14,373 nt of DNA. It comes from an uncultured Clostridia bacterium (GTDB lineage Bacteria > Bacillota > Clostridia > Oscillospirales > Oscillospiraceae). The notes below the pieces were generated by a model. The model searched no databases. It was not told the origin of the DNA and was given only the letters and a program-made list of their open reading frames with translations. Of the stretch, positions 8,022 to 14,003 are shown piece by piece. Where the stretch lies: positions 1 to 14,373 of the forward strand of contig CAMWQV010000012.1 of the NCBI GenBank assembly GCA_947176425.1, given 5' to 3'. Positions within the stretch are counted from its first letter, which is position 1, and every line of letters starts with the position of its first letter. Position numbers and translations under genes: made by a program.

Positions 8022-8051
8022 AGTACAAAAATTGAGAATGCGTATTCACAA
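8022..8051 (-). promoter_or_regulatory. Candidate scrA promoter
   Basis: On the minus strand TTGTGA (8051-8046) and TGTACT (8027-8022) are separated by 18 bp; each matches consensus at 4 of 6 positions. The proximal operator (8033-8050) would fill the spacer, so bound repressor would block polymerase. It would give a leader of about 42 nt before scrA. No better promoter is seen in this gap, but the match is weak. Confidence 0.35.
8033..8050. promoter_or_regulatory. Operator O1 (proximal) of scrA, probable ScrR site
   Basis: TGAGAATGCGTATTCACA is an imperfect palindrome with the core GAATGCGTATTC and a central CG, typical of LacI-family sites. The same 12-bp core recurs at 8077-8088, and a perfect-palindrome version lies at 9108-9119. 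Confidence 0.75.
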
Positions 8052-8073
8052 ACCGGCAAAAAAACATTCCTGT

Positions 8074-8091
8074 TATGAATGCGTATTCACA
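8074..8091. promoter_or_regulatory. Operator O2 (distal) of scrA, probable ScrR site
   Basis: TATGAATGCGTATTCACA shares its core GAATGCGTATTC and right flank ACA exactly with O1. The two cores start 41 bp apart, close to four helical turns, so both would face the same side of the DNA. It lies between the scrR terminator and the candidate scrA promoter. Confidence 0.75.
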
Positions 8092-8100
8092 TCGTCCCTG

Positions 8101-8130
8101 AAAAAGAACCACATGTTGTGGCTCTTTTTT
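8101..8130 (-). terminator. Intrinsic terminator of scrR
   Basis: On the minus strand GAGCCACA (8124-8117) pairs with TGTGGTTC (8113-8106) across a three-base loop, one G-T pair included, and is followed by TTTTT (8105-8101). The upstream arm starts 5 nt after the scrR stop codon. A run of T also flanks it on the plus strand. It separates scrR transcription from the scrA control region. Confidence 0.8.
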
Positions 8131-9092
8131 CACGCACTTTCCCGAATGACCAGCTCCCCATGCAGCGGCTCGTCCCAAAGTTCACAGGGGCCGGGATGCT
8201 CGATCCGGTACACCAGACGGGATACGGCCTTCTCCGCCATCAGCGCAACCGGCTGTGAGACGCTGCTCAAACTGGGGTTCAGATACCGCCCCATCATAGT
8301 ATCGTCAAAACCGATCACGCCCGCCTCCTGCGGCACCGCGAAACCCAGCTCCCGCAGCGCGCTCAGGATACGCAGTCCATAGATATCGTTCCCCGCGAAA
8401 ATTCCTAATCTGCGTTTTCCAACATATCCGCGCAGGGCGTCTCTGATCTGCTCATCGTTCTGATAAACGATATTTGCAACGTCGTTCTCATGCCCCAGCT
8501 CTGACAGCGCATAGCGAAATCCCGTATATTTCTGGTCATACTCTTTCCCGATAAACAGGAACTGTTCATATTTTTTCCGGACCAGATATCCGGCTGCCAT
8601 CCCGCCGGCTTCCGCATGATCGACATAGACGGAATCCAGCCCTTTTGCGCACCTTGTCACAGCAACCACAGGAACATCCAATTTTTCCGCGTAGCCCTGC
8701 CACATATCGCTGGTTTCCCGGAGAGGAACTGCCAGAACGCCGTCCACCCGGTAGCGGCGCACTACGTCCAAATACTCTTTTTCAAGCTCCAGATTGTAGT
8801 CGCTGTTGAATAGAATGATGCTGTAACCGTTTTTTCGCGCCTCCGTCTCGATTGCTTTCGCTACGTCAGCAAAAAAACCGTTGGAGATATCCGTCAACAG
8901 TACGCCCATCAAGTAAGTCCTGCTGCCTTGCAGTCCTTTCGCCAGCGCGTTGACCTGATAGTCGTGTTCTCTCGCACAGGCAAGGACACGCTCCCGAATC
9001 TCCGGCGCGACATTCATATTCCCGTTCAAAACGCGGGAGACGGTCGGCTGAGAGACATTGGTCAATTTTGCGATTTCTGTCATAGTAATCAT
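8130..9092 (-). CDS. scrR: LacI-family repressor of the sucrose genes
   Basis: This 320-residue product has the full LacI/GalR layout. An N-terminal helix-turn-helix ('TEIAKLTNVSQPTVSRVLNG', about residues 5-24) is followed by the hinge helix ('VNALAKGLQG') and a periplasmic-binding-type sugar domain ('YLMGVLLTDISNGFF...', 'VDGVLAVPL', 'GIFAGNDIYGL', 'GVIGFDDTMMGRYLNPSLSSV'). The sugar domain would sense sucrose-6-phosphate or fructose; the ligand is inferred. The start at 9092 has only a weak AGGCGG site, and an ATG at 9083 is an alternative that would clip the first three residues. One palindrome lies 16 bp upstream of the start and two upstream of scrA, so it probably represses itself and scrAB. 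It has its own promoter and terminator. Confidence 0.92.
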   Translation of the reverse strand: MITMTEIAKLTNVSQPTVSRVLNGNMNVAPEIRERVLACAREHDYQVNALAKGLQGSRTYLMGVLLTDISNGFFADVAKAIETEARKNGYSIILFNSDYNLELEKEYLDVVRRYRVDGVLAVPLRETSDMWQGYAEKLDVPVVAVTRCAKGLDSVYVDHAEAGGMAAGYLVRKKYEQFLFIGKEYDQKYTGFRYALSELGHENDVANIVYQNDEQIRDALRGYVGKRRLGIFAGNDIYGLRILSALRELGFAVPQEAGVIGFDDTMMGRYLNPSLSSVSQPVALMAEKAVSRLVYRIEHPGPCELWDEPLHGELVIRESA

Positions 9093-9104
9093 ACTCTACC
9101 GCCT

Positions 9105-9122
9105 GAAGAATACGTATTCTCA
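9105..9122. promoter_or_regulatory. Operator O3 of scrR (autoregulatory site)
   Basis: The core GAATACGTATTC (9108-9119) is a perfect 12-bp palindrome and differs from the scrA operator cores at one base. It lies about 8-19 nt downstream of the predicted scrR transcription start, where bound repressor would block elongation or initiation. Confidence 0.75.
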
Positions 9123-9133
9123 ACCTTATCGTT

Positions 9134-9162
9134 ACTTTACCACATTTTTCCGCTGGTTGCAA
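9134..9162 (-). promoter_or_regulatory. Sigma-A promoter of scrR
   Basis: On the minus strand TTGCAA (9162-9157), a 17-bp spacer and TAAAGT (9139-9134) precede scrR by about 40 nt. Operator O3 lies immediately downstream of the expected start. The remaining 9163-9284 shows no gene and no convincing terminator. Confidence 0.6.
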
Positions 9163-9284
9163 TCCATATTATTCACAATTGTTGCACGGTTTTTTTGGGC
9201 AGATACACAAAACGCAAAAGGCGCGGCGTAAATCAGAAAACAGCTGCCCCTGCTGAAGTTACCGACAAAATGGGGGGATAACCA

Positions 9285-9313
9285 TTGCATTGTCAGAATA
9301 CTTGTGGTAAAAT
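9285..9313 (+). promoter_or_regulatory. Promoter of the WG-repeat secreted protein gene
   Basis: TTGCAT (9285-9290), a 17-bp spacer and TAAAAT (9308-9313) lie about 85 nt before the start codon. It is divergent from the scrR promoter, with about 120 bp between the two -35 elements. The leader is GC-rich (about 9328-9365) but shows no clear riboswitch fold. Confidence 0.55.
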
Positions 9314-9397
9314 TAACATAATTACACCTGTGCGGGGCTGCTGGATCCGCAGGGCGCGCCGCTGAGAGCTGTTTCAATCATAAAAGGAGGTAATTTC

Positions 9398-11248
9398 ATG
9401 AAGCAACACACAAGGCAAATCGGAGTATTCCTGCTGGCATTGCTGTTGATGTTCGGTGTCATGGTCATGCCCGCCTCGGCAGCGGATGTGGCATTGAAGG
9501 TGGGAGAAAGCAAAGAACTTGTCGCAGGAGAGAGCAGCTCCCCATACACCTGGAAATCGGAGGACACAGCGATTGCTGTGGTAGAGCAAACTAATCAAAA
9601 ATCCTGTAAGGTTACAGCTGTTGGCCCCGGGACTGTTAAAGTAACCGCTTCCTACACCAAACTGGAATGGGACGGCAACAAGGGCGACATCTGGGGCAAC
9701 GTAGTAGGCGATTTTGTACCAAGATCAAAATCCTCGTCCTGGACCGTTGTGGTCACTTCAGACGGGACCGTCAGCTCCAGCGGTGCCCCTAAAACGCAAA
9801 CCAAGACTTGGTCCGATCCGCTGACCTTTCCCGAGGGAACAGTGGGAGAGGACGTTTTGAAAACAATCGACGGTATTTGGCGGGGAAACCGCTCCTACAA
9901 TATGGGCCTCATCCCCGTCAAGCGCAATGATTTGTGGGGATATGCGGACCGCAGCTTCAAGCTGGTCATCCCCTTCCAGTTTGCTTCCGCCAGCGAATTC
10001 AGCGACAGCGGACTTGCGCGGGTGAAAGTGGATACTGTCGAGTATCTTATCAATACCAAGGGTGAATATATGGTTAAGGTTCCGTCCGGCTACAATTATT
10101 CCAGCGCTTTGGACGCGGACATCGTCAAGTTTTACGCGCCAGCTGGATTTAATGGCGGTTCTGCTGGTCCAACCGAGTGCTATGACGCGAAAACCGGGGA
10201 ACGAACCACCATTGCTGAATATAATGAGGTGGCCGGAGCCTATGCCCAGAGGAGAGAAGCCGCAGATCCGGAACTGGAGTTTCCTGAATCCGACACGTAC
10301 CGCGGCCATACAAATGACGGCAGGCTGATGGCAGCCGATGCCGCAGAAGGGCTGGACCCCCGCTATAAGGCTGGTACGGAATATATGGGAGCGCTCGACG
10401 TAAACGGAAATATTGTGATCCCATTTGAGTACAAGTACCTGTCAGCATCCTCCGGCGGTTATATGGCCTATGTCAAGGAAACCTCCTCCGGGACAGAGTA
10501 TGGCATAATCAAGAATCCGCTCTATCCCAATGTTACCGTAATGGGTGTGGAGGCTAAGCGTCCCAACAGCTGGAGCAGCAGGGAATTTACCGTTACTTTG
10601 CCCAAGCAGCCCTCTGCCTCAGACATCAAGCTGTCTACGGACCGGAATGTTGGCAGCTTCAGCGAGCCGAAGCTGGGCAGCGATGGCAAAACCTGGAGCT
10701 TTGTCTTCACCAATATGGCTGGGAAAAAGATCACATACACTATCGTGGTGACAGTGGACTCCGGCACTTCTGCCAGCGTCCAGACGGTCCCCTCTGCTGC
10801 AACCGCTACACCTGCCGCCCCCAATACCACATTTAAGTTTACATGGAAGCCCTCTTCGGACAGCGGGCCTAAGGTGGGTGAAAACGTCAGCGAGCTGATT
10901 ACCTATCGCAGCCTCTTTTCTGGATGCGGTCTTACCGGTGTTGAAATTGGAGACCTTTGGGGCTTTGTGGACAAGAATGATACATTGGTTATCCCTTGTA
11001 TATATAAGCGGGTTTATTGGTTTGAAGATGGGCCCAAGCTTGCGGTTGTCAAGATGTCGGACGGGAATGAAAACGTGATCGACCTGAAGGGGAATCTTAT
11101 TTTGAGTCAAAATTATGACAGCGTTACTCTCACCTCGCGGAGTGCGGTTTATGCTTACAACAAATCCTCTGATGGAAAACAGACGGATTTCTATTTTGAC
11201 CTGAAGGGCAATCCTATTACGAAAGAAGAGTACTTCGCTGCAAAGTGA
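9398..11248 (+). CDS. Secreted Ig-like / WG-repeat protein
   Basis: The 616-residue product has a Sec signal peptide (residues 1 to ~28, cleavage near ASA/AD) and no later membrane anchor or sortase motif, so it is probably released or held by its domains. Residues ~29-90 resemble a bacterial Ig-like (Big_2) domain ('VGESKELVAG...YTWKSEDTAIAVV...KVTAVGPGTVKVTA'). WG/KWG-type repeats follow: 'NDLWGYADRSFKLVIPFQF' (~178-196), 'GALDVNGNIVIPFEYKYL' (~331-348), 'GDLWGFVDKNDTLVIPCIY' (~518-536), then 'VIDLKGNLIL' and 'FDLKGNPITKEEYF'. A beta-rich segment (~376-455) and a Ser/Thr/Ala/Pro linker (~460-475) lie between them. An optimal AAGGAGGT site sits 6 nt before ATG. WG repeats are common in secreted Clostridia proteins with no agreed function, and none is assigned here. 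Confidence 0.88.
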   Translation: MKQHTRQIGVFLLALLLMFGVMVMPASAADVALKVGESKELVAGESSSPYTWKSEDTAIAVVEQTNQKSCKVTAVGPGTVKVTASYTKLEWDGNKGDIWGNVVGDFVPRSKSSSWTVVVTSDGTVSSSGAPKTQTKTWSDPLTFPEGTVGEDVLKTIDGIWRGNRSYNMGLIPVKRNDLWGYADRSFKLVIPFQFASASEFSDSGLARVKVDTVEYLINTKGEYMVKVPSGYNYSSALDADIVKFYAPAGFNGGSAGPTECYDAKTGERTTIAEYNEVAGAYAQRREAADPELEFPESDTYRGHTNDGRLMAADAAEGLDPRYKAGTEYMGALDVNGNIVIPFEYKYLSASSGGYMAYVKETSSGTEYGIIKNPLYPNVTVMGVEAKRPNSWSSREFTVTLPKQPSASDIKLSTDRNVGSFSEPKLGSDGKTWSFVFTNMAGKKITYTIVVTVDSGTSASVQTVPSAATATPAAPNTTFKFTWKPSSDSGPKVGENVSELITYRSLFSGCGLTGVEIGDLWGFVDKNDTLVIPCIYKRVYWFEDGPKLAVVKMSDGNENVIDLKGNLILSQNYDSVTLTSRSAVYAYNKSSDGKQTDFYFDLKGNPITKEEYFAAK

Positions 11249-11342
11249 TCGGAATAGAGAAAGGACGCCCGCTCACTTCACCGGCAGAGCGCAGCCAATG
11301 AAAAGCGAGCGAAGGGGGCTGTGGAAAAGGTCCCTAAAAAAT

Positions 11343-11381
11343 CAGCAGCGGAGGTTCCCCAAAAGGAGACTTCCGCTGCTG
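11343..11381 (+). terminator. Hairpin terminator after the WG-repeat gene, probably IS-derived
   Basis: A 13-bp stem (CAGCAGCGGAGGT 11343-11355 with ACTTCCGCTGCTG 11369-11381, one G-T pair) closes a 13-nt loop. Downstream on the plus strand is GTTTGTGAT, a weak U-tract; on the minus strand it is followed by ATTTTTT, a strong one. No other terminator exists between 11249 and the next gene. It directly precedes the transposase-like fragment and probably came with it. Confidence 0.6.
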
Positions 11382-11395
11382 GTTTGTGATATGCT

Positions 11396-11497
11396 ATGAT
11401 GAAAAATCAATCACAAGCGTATGATAGACCAATCCAACTGAAAATGTCAGTGGATATTGCAGGGCAGTCTTGTTCTTTCTGGAAAACCATGCTATAA
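11396..11497 (+). pseudogene. Transposase N-terminal remnant (IS1182-like), decayed
   Basis: A 33-codon frame begins with two ATGs and reads 'MMKNQSQAYDRPIQLKMSVD', then a short unrelated run ending in TAA. From memory, the 'YDRPIQLKMsVDI' stretch resembles the N-terminus of IS1182-type transposases of Clostridia, which normally continue for several hundred residues; here homology seems to stop after about 21 codons. An extended -10 (TGCTATGAT, 11392-11400) and the hairpin above it fit an IS left end. The sequence from about 11310 (GGGGGCTGTGGAAAAGG) may be the terminal inverted repeat, but no matching right end is present. The assignment rests on one short motif. Confidence 0.45.
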
Positions 11498-11498
11498 T
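11470..11498 (+). promoter_or_regulatory. Sigma-A promoter of the pepF operon
   Basis: TTGTTC (11470-11475), a 17-bp spacer and a perfect TATAAT (11493-11498) preceded by TG (extended -10, TGCTATAAT) form a strong promoter. The start would fall near 11505, leaving about 70 nt of leader before pepF. The -10 overlaps the end of the transposase-like fragment, so insertion and decay reach right up to this promoter. Confidence 0.75.
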
Positions 11499-11522
11499 GG
11501 CTTCAAAGCAAGAACATTAGAT

Positions 11523-11545
11523 CACCGGTCTGTATACAGCCGGTG
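11523..11545 (+). promoter_or_regulatory. Leader hairpin upstream of pepF
   Basis: CACCGG (11523-11528) pairs with CCGGTG (11540-11545), and within them CTG pairs with CAG around a TATA loop, with one bulged T. It sits in the predicted 5' leader about 15 nt before the AGGAG site. There is no U-tract after it, so it is not a terminator; it may affect mRNA stability or translation. Confidence 0.5.
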
Positions 11546-11575
11546 CAACAAATCTCAATAGGAGAAAAGCAGATT

Positions 11576-13378
11576 ATGGCAACGAACAAAACGATCCCAG
11601 AGCGGAAAGACCAAAACCCCGCCGCCTGCTGGAGTGTAGAGGATTTATTCCCCTCCGACGCGGCTTGGGAAGAAGCATTCCAGGCGAGCCGGGATCTGCC
11701 GGAAAAAGCTGCCGCATGGCAGGGGCAGCTTGGCAAATCGGCACAATCACTGTTTGACTACCTGACCTTCAGCGAAAATCTGAACCTGCAAATCGAACCC
11801 CTCTATGTCTATGCTCTCCTGCGTTTAGACGAGGATACCGCCGATCCGGAACATCAGTCCATGCATGGCCGGTGTGTCAGCCTGCTGGTGCAGCTGGACA
11901 GCGCGTCGGCGTTTGAAGGCCCGGAACTGACGGCGATTCCGGACGAGACGCTCAACGAATTTTTTGCCCAGCTTCCGGCACTGGAAAAATACCGCCGCTT
12001 TCTGACAAAAGCGCGCTTGGAGCGGGAACATATTCTTTCCAAAAAAGAAGAAACCCTCTTAGCCGCTGTGGGCGAGATCAGCCGCGGACCGAAGGATATC
12101 TTCCATTCCTTTACCGATGCGGATATGAAATTCCCCTCTGTGGTGGACAGCCAGGGGGAGGAGCATGTCCTCACAAACGGCACCTATATTTCTCTGATGG
12201 AAAGCAGCGACCGTATCCTCCGGAAAAATGCATTTTCCGCCCTTTACAATGTCTACGGCGGTTTCCGTAATACACTGGCTGCCGCCCTCAATGCCGAAAT
12301 CCGTAAAAGCGTATTCTTTGCCAAGGCCAGAAAATATCCCAGCGTCCTGGCCGCTGCCCTGTATCCGGTGGAAGTACCGGAAAACGTATATCACAGCCTG
12401 ATCGAAGCGGTACACAAAAACCTGGATAAAATGGACCGCTATATGGCCCTGCGGAAAAAATTGCTGGGCGTCGGGCATCTGCATATGTATGATATCTATG
12501 CGCCGGTCGTTGAGGGAGAGTGCGGGAAAGTCCCCTTTGAACAGGCGCGGGAAGAAGTGCTGGCATCTGTTCGGCCGCTGGGAGAGGATTACAGCGAAGC
12601 CGCCGCGGAGAGCTTCCGGCAGCGCTGGATGGATATTTATGAGAATATCGGAAAACGTTCAGGCGGCTACTGCTGTGGTGCAAAGGTCCATCCCTATATC
12701 CTGCTCAACTATACCGATGATCTGAAAAGCGAGTTCACATTGGCGCACGAGCTGGGCCACGCGATGCACTCCTATCTCAGCAACAAAAATCAACCGCCTG
12801 TTTATTCCAGTTATGTGCTTTTTGTCGCGGAGGTTGCCTCTACCTGCAATGAAGCGCTGCTCATGCATTATCTCCTGGAGAATACCGGCAGCAAACGCAA
12901 ACGCGCTGTTTTAATCAACTATTTCCTGGAGCAGTTCCGCACGACTCTTTACCGTCAGACGATGTTTGCCGAGTTTGAACTGGAAACCCACCGCCTGTCC
13001 GAGGCGGGTGAGACGCTGAACGCCAAAAAATTCTGCGAGATTTATTATAAACTGAATCAGCTCTATTATGGCGAACACGTTGTTCATGATCAGGAGATTG
13101 CAATGGAATGGTCCCGCATCCCCCATTTTTATCAGAGATTCTACGTCTATCAGTACGCAACCGGTTTTTCGGCTGCAATGGCGCTCTCAAAGCGGATTTT
13201 AGAAGGCGGCGAAGAAGCGGTGCAGGACTATCTTGCTTTCCTGAAAGGCGGCTGTTCGGAAAACCCCCTGTCGCTGCTGAAAAAGGCAGGCGTGGACTTG
13301 AGTACCCCGCAGCCGGTTGAGGACGCTTTGGCGCAGTTCGGCGAGTTGATCGAAGAACTGGAACAACTGTTGGCATAA
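11576..13378 (+). CDS. pepF: Oligoendopeptidase F, M3 family zinc peptidase
   Basis: This 600-residue cytoplasmic metallopeptidase cuts short peptides. The zinc motif HELGH (His391, Glu392, His395, within 'FTLAHELGHAMHSY') is intact, and the third ligand is expected in the following helix ('FVAEVASTCNEALLMHYLL'). The N-terminal 'ACWSVEDLFPSDAAWEEAF' and the C-terminal 'FYVYQYATGFSAAMALSKRIL' are typical of the PepF clade, and the length is normal (about 600). The start is ATG 11576-11578 with AGGAG 11 nt upstream; the longer GTG at 11543 lies in the leader hairpin and has no ribosome site. The next gene starts 12 nt after the stop, with its ribosome site abutting the stop codon, so the two are probably coupled. 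The role is peptide recycling. Confidence 0.96.
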   Translation: MATNKTIPERKDQNPAACWSVEDLFPSDAAWEEAFQASRDLPEKAAAWQGQLGKSAQSLFDYLTFSENLNLQIEPLYVYALLRLDEDTADPEHQSMHGRCVSLLVQLDSASAFEGPELTAIPDETLNEFFAQLPALEKYRRFLTKARLEREHILSKKEETLLAAVGEISRGPKDIFHSFTDADMKFPSVVDSQGEEHVLTNGTYISLMESSDRILRKNAFSALYNVYGGFRNTLAAALNAEIRKSVFFAKARKYPSVLAAALYPVEVPENVYHSLIEAVHKNLDKMDRYMALRKKLLGVGHLHMYDIYAPVVEGECGKVPFEQAREEVLASVRPLGEDYSEAAAESFRQRWMDIYENIGKRSGGYCCGAKVHPYILLNYTDDLKSEFTLAHELGHAMHSYLSNKNQPPVYSSYVLFVAEVASTCNEALLMHYLLENTGSKRKRAVLINYFLEQFRTTLYRQTMFAEFELETHRLSEAGETLNAKKFCEIYYKLNQLYYGEHVVHDQEIAMEWSRIPHFYQRFYVYQYATGFSAAMALSKRILEGGEEAVQDYLAFLKGGCSENPLSLLKKAGVDLSTPQPVEDALAQFGELIEELEQLLA

Positions 13379-13390
13379 GGAGGGGCCGGC

Positions 13391-13969
13391 ATGGGAAACT
13401 GGCAGGGACATTTGCAAACGATTACCGCCCATAAAATCCGGGTAATGAAATACTGCTTTCGCGTCGGATTGTACCGGCAGGGCCTGCTCCATGATATGAG
13501 CAAATACAGTCCGATAGAGTTCCTGGCGGGTGCGAAATATTATCAGGGAGATCACAGCCCAAACGAAGAAGAACGTCTGGCTACAGGAGTTTCCTCTGCG
13601 TGGCTCCATCATAAAGGCCGCAATAAGCACCATCTCGAATATTGGGTCGACTATGATCCCAAACAGAAATTTGCCATGAGCGGAATGAAAATGCCCGTCC
13701 GCTATGTTGTTGAGATGTTCTGCGACCGCATTGCAGCCAGCCAGACCTATCTGGGAGACAAATATACAGACGCTTCCCCCTGGGAATACTACGCAAAATC
13801 AAAGGACCACTATCTCATCCATCCGGATACGGCAGCGCTGCTGGAAAAACTGCTGCTCATGCTCCGGGACGCCGGTGAGGATAAAACGCTGGATTATATC
13901 AGAAATAAAGTGCTGAAAAAAGAAGATTATCGTTCCAAACCGCAGAAATTGCCGGAACAAAATCCCTGA
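13391..13969 (+). CDS. DUF5662 family protein, possible HD-type metal hydrolase
   Basis: The 192-residue product matches the DUF5662 family as I know it, with 'GLYRQGLLHDMSKYSP' and 'WLHHKGRNKHHLEYW'. It has no signal peptide or membrane segment. The order H14 (in 'ITAHKIRV'), H34-D35, H73/H74, H80/H81 and D112 (in 'EMFCDRIAA') matches the H...HD...H...H...D order of HD-domain phosphohydrolases, in a mainly helical protein, so a metal-dependent phosphohydrolase is a reasonable inference but no activity is known. The Lys-rich C-terminus (from ~172) is probably disordered. AAGGAGGGG about 6 nt before ATG 13391 overlaps the pepF stop codon. It lies between pepF and ychF on one strand with small gaps, likely one transcript. 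Confidence 0.8.
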   Translation: MGNWQGHLQTITAHKIRVMKYCFRVGLYRQGLLHDMSKYSPIEFLAGAKYYQGDHSPNEEERLATGVSSAWLHHKGRNKHHLEYWVDYDPKQKFAMSGMKMPVRYVVEMFCDRIAASQTYLGDKYTDASPWEYYAKSKDHYLIHPDTAALLEKLLLMLRDAGEDKTLDYIRNKVLKKEDYRSKPQKLPEQNP

Positions 13970-14003
13970 CCGTAGTCGGGGCAGAGAAAGGAAAAATCAA
14001 ATC

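Noticed and set aside
8033..8091. Operators read as CcpA cre sites
   Set aside because: They share the central CG and TGWNA-like edges but miss several consensus cre positions, while matching each other and the scrR-upstream site far better.
9198..9250. GGGCAG ... CTGCCC inverted pair as a terminator
   Set aside because: The arms are only 6 bp with a loop of about 40 nt, and the T-run precedes rather than follows the structure in the useful direction.
9354..9361. GGCGCGCC and nearby GGATCC palindromes in the WG-gene leader
   Set aside because: Short restriction-site-like palindromes expected by chance in a GC-rich stretch; no repeat elsewhere in the window.
11391..11499. Tandem duplication of ATGCTATRATG (11391-11401 and 11489-11499)
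   Set aside because: The similarity is confined to the extended -10 element; flanks do not match, so two independent promoters explain it.
11543..11575. GTG start for pepF at 11543
   Set aside because: It falls in the leader hairpin with no ribosome site; ATG 11576 follows AGGAG and gives the usual family N-terminus.
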